Counted from the first letter of the stretch, positions 17,484 through 26,100 are shown. The stretch is 64,000 nt of DNA from UBA11986 sp031402435 (GCA_031402435.1 JANNSJ010000057.1:1-64000), one strand, 5' to 3'. Made by a program: numbers and translations. The notes: generated by a model not told the origin, from the letters alone.

Positions 17484-18137
17484 TCAGTTGAAAACGCCGT
17501 CATGGCTTTGCGTAGCTATCTGCAGGCGACTGCTCAATGCGAGTTTTTCAAGGATGTTGTGCACATGGCTCTTGACCGTATATGTTGCGATGGTGAGCCG
17601 GCTGGCAATGTCCTTGTTACTCAGACCATCGGCAATCAGTGCAACGATTTCACGCTCACGTTTTGTCATCCGTACCGCACTGTTCAGTGATCGCTTGCTT
17701 CTTTTGAGTGCGTGCTCGATAACGTGAGAGAAAAATGAATCGGTCAACTGGGGCGGAAGAACTTTTTCCCCATGGGCCACCGATCGTATGGTCGTGAGAA
17801 AATCCTCGACCGTTGCGTCCTTCAGGATGAAGCCTGATGCTCCTGCTTGTACGAATTCGACGATATCCAGCTGCGTAGGTATCAGGCCCATCCCGATCAC
17901 TTTCATTTCAGGTAACTCTGTGCTCACAGTGCTCACAATGCGCGCACCGTTTTGATTCCGCAAGCCCAAGTCGATGAGAATCACCCGGGGTTTCGCGGTT
18001 CGTGCCTTGAGCACGGTGTTTTCATTCCCTCCCGATGCCGCCACAACCTTCATATCTGGTTGCTCATTGAGCATGGCAGTGATACCTTCGCGCAACAGGC
18101 GGTTATCTTCAATCAGCAGTATGCGGATGCGTTTCAT
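17484..18137 (-). CDS. NarL/LuxR-type response regulator, kai-adjacent copy 2
   Basis: 217 residues from the ATG of MKRIRILLIEDNRLLREG. Receiver domain (about 1-120) has the acidic pair (ED, about 10-11), the phospho-acceptor Asp in VILIDLGLRNQNG (about 56) and the conserved Lys in GFILKDAT. LuxR-type HTH (about 150-212) reads MTKREREIVALIADGLSNKD then TVKSHVHNILEKL. It is highly similar end to end to the regulator at 20.5 kb; the two flank kaiC-kaiB. No histidine kinase lies nearby, so its partner is elsewhere or phosphorylation is coupled to KaiC indirectly. Own promoter at 18219-18249. Confidence 0.92.
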   Translation of the reverse strand: MKRIRILLIEDNRLLREGITAMLNEQPDMKVVAASGGNENTVLKARTAKPRVILIDLGLRNQNGARIVSTVSTELPEMKVIGMGLIPTQLDIVEFVQAGASGFILKDATVEDFLTTIRSVAHGEKVLPPQLTDSFFSHVIEHALKRSKRSLNSAVRMTKREREIVALIADGLSNKDIASRLTIATYTVKSHVHNILEKLALSSRLQIATQSHDGVFN

Positions 18138-18218
18138 TGAACATCCCAGCTCTTTTGTGAATTCCAATATTGCGGAGGCTGCTGGCAATGTGGAAAGATG
18201 GGGTGTAGGAACAAGGGG

Positions 18219-18284
18219 GTAAATTATGGAAAGCAGCCAAAAAAGTCAATGGCCAACGTTAGTGTAGGAGAAACAGCCTTCTCC
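18219..18284 (-). promoter_or_regulatory. Promoter with dyad upstream of response regulator 2
   Basis: Minus strand: inverted repeat GGAGAA-N6-TTCTCC (18284-18267), then TTG (18249-18247), exactly 20 bases, TAATTTAC (18226-18219). It supports the TTG-N20-TAnnTTT core as the local promoter type. The dyad differs in sequence and position from the shared operator, so regulation may differ. Confidence 0.5.
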
Positions 18285-18308
18285 GTTATAGAAGAGTAGT
18301 GTGCCTTG

Positions 18309-18740
18309 TCAACGTTTGCTGTCGTGCTTGGTATGGTCTATAAGGTCTAAACCAACCAACACACGCTCTGTATTAGAAAGATCGCCAATGATCCTCCTCA
18401 CCGGCAGGGGCAATTTGCGTACCAATGTCGGGACGGCGAGGATTTGGTCATGACGCGCGAGCTGTGGATTCTTCAGAAGATCAATTACCTCTATATGGTA
18501 TTTCCCCTTCAATTGGCCTTCACAAATTAATTTGAGATTGTTGAAAGCGATGAGGGCTTTGGGTGTTTGTCCGGCAATATACAAACGCAAGATCCATTTA
18601 TCGCGGCTTGGTTTGGCTGACTGGACTTTTCGCCCAACGAGTCGGGTCTTCGATCTGCCGGTTTTCAATTTTTCATGTTTGATGTTCACAGCGGGTTCCT
18701 TGAGATATTTATTTCTTCTTCTTGCCGGTCGTTTTCGCAT
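18309..18740 (-). CDS. kaiB: KaiB-family protein with basic N-terminal extension
   Basis: The core (about 47-143) has WILRLYIAGQTPKALIAFNN, LKGKYHIEVIDLLKNPQLA, ILAVPTLVRKLPLPVRRIIG and DLSNTERVLVGLDL, all diagnostic of KaiB. KaiB binds the KaiC ATPase ring and switches fold in clock-type systems. The start at ATG 18740 is chosen for the GAGGTG six bases before it; an ATG two codons upstream is possible. Before the core lie about 45 residues that are very Lys/Arg-rich, absent from cyanobacterial KaiB (about 100 residues). It overlaps the end of kaiC by 32 bases, indicating coupled translation. Confidence 0.92.
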   Translation of the reverse strand: MRKRPARRRNKYLKEPAVNIKHEKLKTGRSKTRLVGRKVQSAKPSRDKWILRLYIAGQTPKALIAFNNLKLICEGQLKGKYHIEVIDLLKNPQLARHDQILAVPTLVRKLPLPVRRIIGDLSNTERVLVGLDLIDHTKHDSKR

Positions 18741-20442
18741 ACTCATCACCTCTTCGACTCTTACCCATTTTGACCTGGTCTTCAGTAAAACGCTCATTCC
18801 TTGCTTTCTCAATCCTGATTACTTTGAGCGCTTCCGATTCTTCAGCTTGAAACTCAGATCGTAGCACAACAATCTGGGCCTCCATTGCTTCACGCTTACG
18901 CTCCAATCCAAACTGTTTGCTTCCAATTTCCTGCTGACGCAATAATTGTTCCGCCTCGTCTTTCGTCTCTTGCGATAATCGCGCCGAACCCGTCAAGACA
19001 CCTTCCGCGCCAACATAGACATCAAGCAGCTCGATACCGTGGTTTGTCAGTCTAAACTCACGAATCTGATTGGAGTGCGACATACCGCGCGATTTCAGCA
19101 CATACAATCCTCTGTTCCGTTCACCACCAATTTCAATATCACGCAGAAGCAACCACGTATCTATCAAGGATGAGATGTACACATCGCTATTCTCCATATT
19201 AGCGCTGTCGCCAGTGAGACTTGTGAAGAATGCAGTGATCCCCTTCATCTTCAAGAAATCCACAAGGCGCAGCAACAATGTTTTGACTTCAGTTTGGTTC
19301 TGGCCTATCACGAACCCATTAATAGGGTCGAGGATAACGACATCCGGTTTAAACTGATTGATTAATTTGATGCTCGTTGTCAGGTGAGTTTCCAGGCCAT
19401 AGAGTGTCGGACGTGTTGCATGAAACCGAAGCACTCCTTTTTTCACCCACGATTCCAAATTTATTCCAATGGAACGCATATTGCGCACAAGCTGACTGGG
19501 GGATTCTTCGAACGTGAAAAAAAGAACACGTTCTCCCCTCTTGCATGTCGCTTCAGCAAATTGCGCTGCAAGGCTTGTCTTGCCTGTGCCAGCGGTGCCT
19601 GAAACAAGCACGGTACTGCCGCGAAAGTACCCTTTACCGGAGAGCATGGTGTCAAGACGCGCAACACCGGTGGAAATTCTTTGGGTGGATGAACGGTAAT
19701 TCATTCCCAGGGAAGTGACCGGAAGAACGGAAAAACCATCATCATCAATAAGGAAAGGATACTCGTTCGTACCGTGCGTTGAACCGCGATATTTGACAAT
19801 ACGCAACCGTCGGATGGATGATTGCTCGTTCACGCGATGATCGAGCAGAATGACACAATCGGAGACATACTCTTCCATACCTTGACGCGTTAAGGCACCA
19901 TCGCCCCGCTCTGCGGTAACTATTGTTGTAACGCCTTTCTTTTTCAGCCAGCGGAATAACCGGCGCAACTCAGCACGCAGTACAAGAGGACTTGGTAACT
20001 CCGAAAAGAGCGACTCTATGGTATCCAGCACAACGCGCTTGGCGCCGATGCTCTCAATGGCAAGATGGATCCTGATAAACAAACCTTCCAAATCGTATTC
20101 GCCGCCCAGTTCGATTTCACCCTGGTCGACGTGAATGTGCTCAAGCCAAATCTTTTTTTCCTTTACAAGGGTGTGCAAATCGAACCCCAGCGAAGCAACG
20201 TTTGCTGTGAGTTCTTTCTCTGTTTCCTCGAACGATATGAAGACGCCCGGTTCATTGTACTGCGTTGCCCCGCGGACGAGAAACTCCATGGCAAAGAGGG
20301 TCTTCCCGCAACCCGCGCCGCCGCATACAAGCGTCGGTCTCCCTTTCGGTAATCCCCCGCCCGTGATTTCATCCAATCCATGAATACTCGTTGGAGCTTT
20401 TGGAAGGACCTTGCGATGAGGTTGTGCCTTTTTCTTATTCAC
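18709..20442 (-). CDS. kaiC: KaiC-family double-domain ATPase
   Basis: 577 residues from a GTG preceded by GGGAGA (five-base gap). Two RecA-type domains: CI with Walker A GGAGCGKT (41-48) and the catalytic pair in FISFEETE (72-73), CII with GTAGTGKT (282-289) and FTFEES (312-313). YISSLIDTW (about 422-430) aligns with the autophosphorylation site of cyanobacterial KaiC, with Ser-Ser in place of Ser-Thr. The C-terminus is a charged coiled coil (about 490-577) replacing the usual KaiA-binding tail. No kaiA is present. It follows the response regulator gene by 72 bases and overlaps kaiB. Probably a KaiC2/3-type stress or signalling protein, not a proven clock. Confidence 0.93.
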   Translation of the reverse strand: MNKKKAQPHRKVLPKAPTSIHGLDEITGGGLPKGRPTLVCGGAGCGKTLFAMEFLVRGATQYNEPGVFISFEETEKELTANVASLGFDLHTLVKEKKIWLEHIHVDQGEIELGGEYDLEGLFIRIHLAIESIGAKRVVLDTIESLFSELPSPLVLRAELRRLFRWLKKKGVTTIVTAERGDGALTRQGMEEYVSDCVILLDHRVNEQSSIRRLRIVKYRGSTHGTNEYPFLIDDDGFSVLPVTSLGMNYRSSTQRISTGVARLDTMLSGKGYFRGSTVLVSGTAGTGKTSLAAQFAEATCKRGERVLFFTFEESPSQLVRNMRSIGINLESWVKKGVLRFHATRPTLYGLETHLTTSIKLINQFKPDVVILDPINGFVIGQNQTEVKTLLLRLVDFLKMKGITAFFTSLTGDSANMENSDVYISSLIDTWLLLRDIEIGGERNRGLYVLKSRGMSHSNQIREFRLTNHGIELLDVYVGAEGVLTGSARLSQETKDEAEQLLRQQEIGSKQFGLERKREAMEAQIVVLRSEFQAEESEALKVIRIEKARNERFTEDQVKMGKSRRGDEYAKTTGKKKK

Positions 20443-20514
20443 GACATTCTCCCTTGGATATGTACTTCGTCTTTTGTGAAACACAATCTGTCATTTCACT
20501 TGACACCAAATCAA

Positions 20515-21168
20515 TCAGTTGAAAGCGCCGCCGTAGCTTTGCGCCGCTATCTGCAGGCGGGAGTGTATGGCCATTTTTTCAAGGATGTTATGGACGTGGC
20601 TCTTGACTGTGAATGTCGCAATATTGAGCCGGCTGCTAATGTCCTTGTTGCTCAAACCCTCGGCGATCAAGGCTATGATTTCACGCTCACGTTTTGTCAT
20701 CCGTACCGCGTTGTCCAGTTGTCCCTTCCCACTTTTGATCGCGTGCCCAACAACATGAGAAAAAAGTGAATCGGTCAGCGTGGTCGGAAGTACTTTTCCC
20801 CCCTGGGCAACAGATCGTATGGTTGCGAGAAAATCCTTGGACGTTGCATCCTTCAGGATGAAGCCGGAGGCTCCTGCCTGCACGAACTCGACGATATCCG
20901 ACTGCGCAGGGATAAGACCCATCCCGATTACTTTTATTCCGGGCATTTCCTTGCTCACAGATGCCACAATGTGCGCACCGTTTTGATTCCGCAAGCCAAG
21001 GTCGATGAGAATTACCCGTGGTTTCGCGGTACGAGCCTTGAGCACAGCGTTTTCATGCCCTGCAGATGCTGCCACAACTTTCATATCTGGCTGCCTATTG
21101 ATCATGACGGTAATACCTTCGCGCAACAGGCGGTTATCCTCAATCAACAGTATCCGGATTTTGCTCAT
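20515..21168 (-). CDS. NarL/LuxR-type response regulator, kai-operon copy 1
   Basis: 217 residues, the same length as its paralogue at 17.5 kb. Receiver with LLIEDN, VILIDLGLRNQNG (Asp about 56) and GFILKDAT; LuxR HTH MTKREREIIALIAEGLSNKD with TVKSHVHNILEKM. It is the first gene of the regulator-kaiC-kaiB operon, whose upstream region carries copy 6 of the shared operator, so it is the best candidate for the protein that binds that operator. That is an inference from position only. Confidence 0.92.
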   Translation of the reverse strand: MSKIRILLIEDNRLLREGITVMINRQPDMKVVAASAGHENAVLKARTAKPRVILIDLGLRNQNGAHIVASVSKEMPGIKVIGMGLIPAQSDIVEFVQAGASGFILKDATSKDFLATIRSVAQGGKVLPTTLTDSLFSHVVGHAIKSGKGQLDNAVRMTKREREIIALIAEGLSNKDISSRLNIATFTVKSHVHNILEKMAIHSRLQIAAQSYGGAFN

Positions 21169-21415
21169 TGAACAGCCTCACAGTTTGCATTTTGCCTGCC
21201 CACCCACGACCTCGGAAGCCTACAGTGCGTAGTCCCGTGCGTTGAGGTGGATTCCATAATAGGGAAGTTCCTTTCGGGGAAAGCGTTCTTTGAGAGAAGC
21301 AAATTGATATTGAGAAACCGATTCATTCCACGTTGAAAGTATGTTGTCAATCGGGCAGAGGAGAGTGGGATCGTTCGTCGCTTGCAAAGCAGAACTGAGT
21401 AGACTTTGCCTGTTA

Positions 21416-21478
21416 CAAGTTATCAGTTACTCGCACGCAGGATATAGCTCGAAGGGTTGAAAAGAGGACTAGTCCACG
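21416..21478 (-). promoter_or_regulatory. Shared operator-promoter module, copy 6 (kai operon)
   Basis: Minus strand: GGACTAGTCC perfect palindrome (21475-21466), TCTTTTCAACCCTT, CGAGCTA, TAT (21444-21442), 19 bases, TAACTTG (21422-21416). The operator is a diverged but recognisable form (CTAG core, TTTCA). The response regulator start is about 250 bases away, longer than in the other copies. The remaining space to 21592 and to 21168 holds no supported gene. Confidence 0.5.
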
Positions 21479-21592
21479 ATGGGACCTGAATTCACGTGGT
21501 TGCCGTGCTTTGCGGGCTACAACGCTCGTTGACGAAGAGCATGGGTTTAACGGAGTAATGACGACAGTATCACGCAAAAAAGGTCATACCTG

Positions 21593-23392
21593 TTATTGCT
21601 TCCCGGGGGTTTCGCCATAGAATTTCCAGGACGACGTAAACTTCCGGGAGAGGGACTGCTTTGCAAGGCTTGCCCGTACCATTTCAATCGGTATGCTGTT
21701 CTCATGAAGGATGGCATCGTGGAACTGTCGGTTGGTCATTTTGCCTGAATCGACAAGCTCTCCACGCAGCGCCCGCAGTTGAAGCGCTCCGAGCATATAC
21801 GCACACTGGTACAATGGGCCGTAACCGCCAATCACAGACCGGCGCACTTCCGCGGTTGCATTGTCACGCTCGTGTCCGACTTTCTCCACAAGAAAATCAA
21901 TGCACTCTTGCGGCGTCATCTTTTCAAGATGGAAGCTCAACGAAAAAATGATACGGGCGCATCTGTGCATTCGCCAGAAGAGCATGCCGATCCGGTTCTC
22001 GGGCGTCATCGGGAACTTCAAGTCCCAGAACACCATCTCCCAATAGAGCGCGCCTCCTTCCACCCAGAACGGCGTCCCAAACGGCCAACGATAGGTACGA
22101 TAACGGTCCTGCATGAAACCTTGCAGATGATGGCCAGGAATCAATTCATGAAACACCGTCGCACGCGCAAAATGAATATTGTTGCCCCGCATGCTCATCA
22201 TTTTTTGTTCGTGGGTCATTGTGTTGGTGGGAAACGCAACTTGAATGACTTCGCCGCCGAGAAAAAATGGACTCTGTGCCTGCTGTTCCGGCGAAAGCAT
22301 TTCCATCCTCCACGTATCGCGTGCGAGTTGCGGCACAGTGACAAGGTCATGCTCGTCGACAAATGCAATCGCCTCATTCGCAAGGTCGCGCACAAGCTCT
22401 GTTTGCTTGCCCGGCTCAACGTGGAGAGTCTTGACATGCTCGAGTGCCTTGTGCCAGTCATCGCCGTACCCGAGATCTCTTGCTGCGCCCTTCATCTCAG
22501 TTTCACACCAGGCATATTCCTTGTTGGCAATGGCAATCAACTCTTCGGGTGTGTAGGGAATCATTTCGTACTTGAGTTCGCTCAACAGCGCTTCACGACC
22601 GATCGGATCTCCAACGATTGTCTTCTCGTCATCACTTTTAACACCAACGACCTTCTCGCGTAGAAAGGTCGCGTATTCATCCAGCGCCTTGTCCACGGCT
22701 TTATAGGGATCACTTATCCACCAAGTCAACACGGGATCGTAACCATCATAAAACCCGAACCAGTGCTTCAACGTTCTTTTCAAGTTCGTGACTGTTCCGG
22801 AGGCACGATTCGCCACGGTCTTCTTCGTTTTGATGCCTGCGGCCTTCCCATCATTCCTAAGGCCTTGTTCAACGGATTTCTGTGTCTCTTCTATTTGCTT
22901 CGCCATCGCAGTCAATGATGCCGCGATCTCCTGCGGGTTGACTCCCTCCATCTTCCGGCGCCTTTCCTCCATCTCAACAATCTTTGTTGCGAAAGGAATC
23001 AGCGGCTCCATTTCCTTGATGGACTTCTCCTGCAAGTCCAACCGTTGCAATTCCCGCTCGATATGGTTCTTCATCAGGAGATAGTCAATACGGCCGGTCT
23101 GACCCATCGCTTCAAAGTTTTGCCTGCCGAGCTGTACGAGCCACTCATTGTAGAATTGCCTCATACGGGTGATGCGAAAAGGAGAAATCGAAACAGTGTA
23201 GAACCTGTTCAGGCTTCCAAGATCAGCTTCGAAGAGTTCGATAAAGCTGCGCAACTCACTGCGGGAGGAGTCAATGCCTGTGTCATCATACAACACGGGC
23301 ATTATTTTGTTGGATTTGGAAATAGCCTGCGCCTGTACTTCATGCTGGAACAAACAGCTCAGCGCAATAACCGACAGGAGGACACATCTCAT
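21593..23392 (-). CDS. DUF885 family secreted metallopeptidase-like protein
   Basis: 599 residues from the ATG of MRCVLLSVIALSCLFQ, a signal peptide. The C-terminal half contains VFHELIPGHHLQG (HExxxGH, about residue 420), the zinc-binding helix of DUF885, and WVEGGALYWE. Some DUF885 proteins cleave peptides; substrate here is unknown. The first 200 residues form a helical region. It shows no T9SS tail, so it should be periplasmic. It probably forms no operon with the kai genes, which start 425 bases downstream. Confidence 0.85.
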   Translation of the reverse strand: MRCVLLSVIALSCLFQHEVQAQAISKSNKIMPVLYDDTGIDSSRSELRSFIELFEADLGSLNRFYTVSISPFRITRMRQFYNEWLVQLGRQNFEAMGQTGRIDYLLMKNHIERELQRLDLQEKSIKEMEPLIPFATKIVEMEERRRKMEGVNPQEIAASLTAMAKQIEETQKSVEQGLRNDGKAAGIKTKKTVANRASGTVTNLKRTLKHWFGFYDGYDPVLTWWISDPYKAVDKALDEYATFLREKVVGVKSDDEKTIVGDPIGREALLSELKYEMIPYTPEELIAIANKEYAWCETEMKGAARDLGYGDDWHKALEHVKTLHVEPGKQTELVRDLANEAIAFVDEHDLVTVPQLARDTWRMEMLSPEQQAQSPFFLGGEVIQVAFPTNTMTHEQKMMSMRGNNIHFARATVFHELIPGHHLQGFMQDRYRTYRWPFGTPFWVEGGALYWEMVFWDLKFPMTPENRIGMLFWRMHRCARIIFSLSFHLEKMTPQECIDFLVEKVGHERDNATAEVRRSVIGGYGPLYQCAYMLGALQLRALRGELVDSGKMTNRQFHDAILHENSIPIEMVRASLAKQSLSRKFTSSWKFYGETPGKQ

Positions 23393-23460
23393 GGTGATAA
23401 CCCTTACGTTGAAGAATATATGATGCTTGTTGTGACACTCACGCGACAATGAAACGCAGA

Positions 23461-23877
23461 TTACTTTCTCACAAACTTGATATGGACTTTCGGCGGGATG
23501 CTCAGATCAATAGTAATTTCCGTGAAGGCATAGTTACCAAGCTTCACTTTCTTGTGGAATTCATCAGCGGCAACAAGTGAAGTAACGATGCCCTTCAAAA
23601 GGGTCTTATCTTTATTCTGTTCAAGAATACTGTCGATCTTTTCCTTTGAGACATCCTGAACTTTCTCGAACTGGAGATTCACTCCCGGCGGAATGGAGAC
23701 TTCAATGTCGATCGCGTTCAGTCTGTATCCGGTCTCGGCAATGATCGGGAGGATTTCTCCCAGGCCGTTGACATAGCTGACGAGTTTCTGCTTGCTCTCA
23801 TCTTTTACATCGTTTATGAAGTCGGTTGCACCGGCAACTTTGTCCTTCAAGCTCTCCGTGAGTTTGTTGAGTGCCAT
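23461..23877 (-). CDS. Conserved hypothetical cytoplasmic protein
   Basis: 138 residues. N-terminal helix MALNKLTESLKDKVAGATDF, then ISYVNGLGEILPIIAETGY-like region and two repeated strands, IDIEVSIPPGVNLQFEKV and ITIDLSIPPKVHIKFVRK, implying an internal duplication of a beta unit. No signal or membrane helix. I do not know the family. It lies 68 bases before DUF885 and 36 after the membrane-protein gene. Confidence 0.6.
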   Translation of the reverse strand: MALNKLTESLKDKVAGATDFINDVKDESKQKLVSYVNGLGEILPIIAETGYRLNAIDIEVSIPPGVNLQFEKVQDVSKEKIDSILEQNKDKTLLKGIVTSLVAADEFHKKVKLGNYAFTEITIDLSIPPKVHIKFVRK

Positions 23878-23913
23878 TTGTCATCCTCTATTAGTGTAGA
23901 CCGGTAAGCAGCC

Positions 23914-24579
23914 TTACTTTATATCAACAGTGTTGGATCGCCGGTGCCGGTCAATCCAATACCCCCACGGCACAAAGAGCCAGAGAAGAAGTGCAAAATA
24001 TGCAAGCGATTGGCTGTCCGGAGGCGGCGGGCCAACCATGTTGCCAACCCACGAGAGAAGGAGAAATCCAATGAGCGACCAGAATGCATACGTTCCCGTC
24101 TTGTCAACGGCCGTTGTTGAGCGTAGATATATCATAACGCCGACAATGAACAGTGCTCCTTCTACAAGTACAGTCCCGATGATGGAATTCCACAAACCCA
24201 GCCCAACGTATGTCGTGAGACCCGGAGCAATCGGCATGTCGGGACGATGCGTGATAAAGTCAAGCACCCAGTGGCTGAACACGCCAACACCGAGAACCCA
24301 TGCGCCTCTCGGATATTTCTTTGCCACATTGTAGATGAAGCCAAGCAGAACCGACCACCCGATAACCGTGACAAGACTGTGGGAGATTGGATAGTCATAC
24401 AGATCGAGAGGCGTGAAGGCCGTATCACCAACATTGATACGAACGTGCTCAATGCCGAGCAACAAAAAGATTGGCCAGAGCAAATCAAGCAACTGCACAG
24501 AGAGGAACAATGTGCCGAGCGAAACTTTGGGCGCTGCTTTCTTTGCTGCAAGCGCTACTGCGAAGTGACCAATGAACAT
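23914..24579 (-). CDS. YdjM/DUF457-like inner-membrane protein
   Basis: 221 residues with about six helices. MFIGHFAVALAAKKAAPKVS at the start and VFSHWVLDFITHRPDMP in the middle carry the conserved His/Asp residues of the family called 'LexA-binding, inner membrane-associated putative hydrolase'. Function is not established. It sits directly at the border of the integron-type cassettes but has no attC behind it, so it belongs to the backbone. Confidence 0.75.
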   Translation of the reverse strand: MFIGHFAVALAAKKAAPKVSLGTLFLSVQLLDLLWPIFLLLGIEHVRINVGDTAFTPLDLYDYPISHSLVTVIGWSVLLGFIYNVAKKYPRGAWVLGVGVFSHWVLDFITHRPDMPIAPGLTTYVGLGLWNSIIGTVLVEGALFIVGVMIYLRSTTAVDKTGTYAFWSLIGFLLLSWVGNMVGPPPPDSQSLAYFALLLWLFVPWGYWIDRHRRSNTVDIK

Positions 24580-24621
24580 GAGTGGGGCCTTTCTGGATCA
24601 AGAGCTACTATTTGTTGCGAT

Positions 24622-24674
24622 CTTAACGTGCGTGCCAATCACGCCGTGCCGCCGATGCTTGGCGCTGTTAGATG
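24622..24674 (-). repeat. attC-like site of cassette 2
   Basis: Minus strand: R'' ATCTAAC (24674-24668) fits RYYYAAC; inner boxes GCCAA and TTGGC pair; R' GTTAAGA (24628-24622) fits GTTRRR with the last base off. It lies 46 bases past the nuclease gene stop. Confidence 0.68.
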
Positions 24675-24719
24675 TTGTTCAAAAAACATATTTCTTTCAT
24701 TTGTCTTTTGATAAGCTTT

Positions 24720-25799
24720 CTATTGTTTAAGTTCTAGCAACGCCCTATTCAAGATATTCTCTATTACCCAATATTTATAATTACGAATATTGTAATATGT
24801 GTATTGCTTAGAGTAAAACTTTTCAGTATAGCCATTCTTCTTTATGAATACATCAAATTCATCAAAACGTTTTTTATCATTTTCAGACAAGTTATCCCTC
24901 ACAATGTAATAGTGGGGGATCTCGGCCATGGTTTTTGCAAAAACCCACCTGTTTTTGGTGATAAGCTTTTCTATATAGGATGGTACGCTCTGAAGATTTT
25001 CAAAGTCCGCTATTATTGGAAGATGATCGCTGACTGATTTTCCAAAGATAGTTGCTTCATCTCCCGTGGTACAATTTTGTATTTTTGAAAACAGTGCATC
25101 GGCCACAAACAGGTGGTCTATTTGATGAATTATCTTACCACCTTTGGGGTTTCTAAACGTCGGGGTTAATTTATGGTTGTGTGCTCGTAGACATTCCGTG
25201 AACCCCAAGTTGCTCATTCCATCAAGAATCTCACGGTTTCCGCTTCCCCAAGTAAAATCAAATGTCTCCGACGTATTAAAATCCCCACCGACCAACCATC
25301 GTTCACTTCTTCTTAATTTTATGTTTTGCAGTGCAGCCAAAACTAGCTCAATCAACCAAACTGCTGGACGAGGCTCTGGTAGCACACCGCTAATGGGCGT
25401 GAAATCAATACCTTTAAGTCTGGCAGGGTCAACTGGCCAAGCTGGGCTATAAACAGAAATAGTTTTTAGTTTAGAATACCCTTTAGGCTGAACGACACAT
25501 GCGACAATATTGCCCGCAAAGTGTTTGAGCTCTCGATTTAGCCAATCATATTCAGAAGATAAGGGCAGTTCACTTACGATTGTCCCCTTTACAAAAATTG
25601 CGGTCCCAAACTGTTGTGGTTTTCCAGTTTTACCAACGGCTTTTTGAAATTTAATCCCACCTTTAAATGATTCCTTAATGCTATTTGGGATGCTTGCTAC
25701 TTCTTGTAGCAACGCTACATCCGGATTTAGGTCATTCAGAATTTCCCAAGCGATACTTGTTTCCGTCGCCTTTCTCATGTTCCAAGAGATTACGCGCAT
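24720..25799 (-). CDS. Endonuclease/exonuclease/phosphatase (EEP) protein with extra C-terminal domain
   Basis: 359 residues. EEP fold (about 1-260): SWNMRKA, LLQEV, GGDFNTSE, QIDHLFVA and SDHLPIIADF are the conserved metal-binding and catalytic motifs. Residues about 265-359 (NRWVFAKTMAEIPHYYIVRD, then FYSKQYTYYNIRNYKYWVI) form a second domain that I have seen in other small prokaryotic proteins but cannot name. DNA, RNA or another phosphoester could be substrate. AT-rich codon use differs from neighbours; it is the gene of integron-type cassette 2. Confidence 0.82.
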   Translation of the reverse strand: MRVISWNMRKATETSIAWEILNDLNPDVALLQEVASIPNSIKESFKGGIKFQKAVGKTGKPQQFGTAIFVKGTIVSELPLSSEYDWLNRELKHFAGNIVACVVQPKGYSKLKTISVYSPAWPVDPARLKGIDFTPISGVLPEPRPAVWLIELVLAALQNIKLRRSERWLVGGDFNTSETFDFTWGSGNREILDGMSNLGFTECLRAHNHKLTPTFRNPKGGKIIHQIDHLFVADALFSKIQNCTTGDEATIFGKSVSDHLPIIADFENLQSVPSYIEKLITKNRWVFAKTMAEIPHYYIVRDNLSENDKKRFDEFDVFIKKNGYTEKFYSKQYTYYNIRNYKYWVIENILNRALLELKQ

Positions 25800-25903
25800 A
25801 ATCTTTTTGTTTGAATATCATAAAACAGGAAATTGATTTCTTTGCCTTCCCTTTAGAAGATCGTAGAAGCTCTTATTATGAGAAGAATATATTTTTGAAT
25901 TGC

Positions 25904-26090
25904 ACCTAACGTTTGAAAAGCACGCACGGCGAGCACTATGCTCTTGCTCTTTTGGTCTACGACTCTTCGAGTCGATAGACTCGTAGAGCATAAATGTGCG
26001 AGCCGATGAACGAACACTTTTCATGGAGCCAAGACGAGAACTAACCGAGCCTCAACAAATGAGAGAGTGACGTGCTTGCGTTTGTTATAC
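25904..26090 (-). repeat. attC-like site of cassette 1 (187 bp)
   Basis: Minus strand: R'' GTATAAC (26090-26084), spacer, L'' CAAGCACG, a large internal region with nested inverted repeats (centre about 25950-25985), L' CGTGCTTT, R' GTTAGGT (25910-25904), a perfect GTTRRRY. Unpaired spacers separate the R and L boxes, as in real attC sites. Its size is near the upper end of the known range. Confidence 0.7.
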
Positions 26091-26100
26091 GGCGTTTGCG

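Noticed and set aside
21165..21350. 61-codon frame ending in an ATGA overlap with the response regulator gene
   Set aside because: TTG start, no ribosome site, and a composition rich in His, Arg and Cys unlike real proteins here; treated as untranslated leader.
25930..26010. Nested palindromes as a CRISPR or REP repeat
   Set aside because: Only one copy and no regular spacing; they form the variable part of the attC-like site.
25818..26024. 68-codon minus-strand frame
   Set aside because: It lies inside the attC-like palindrome and has low-complexity composition from the repeats.
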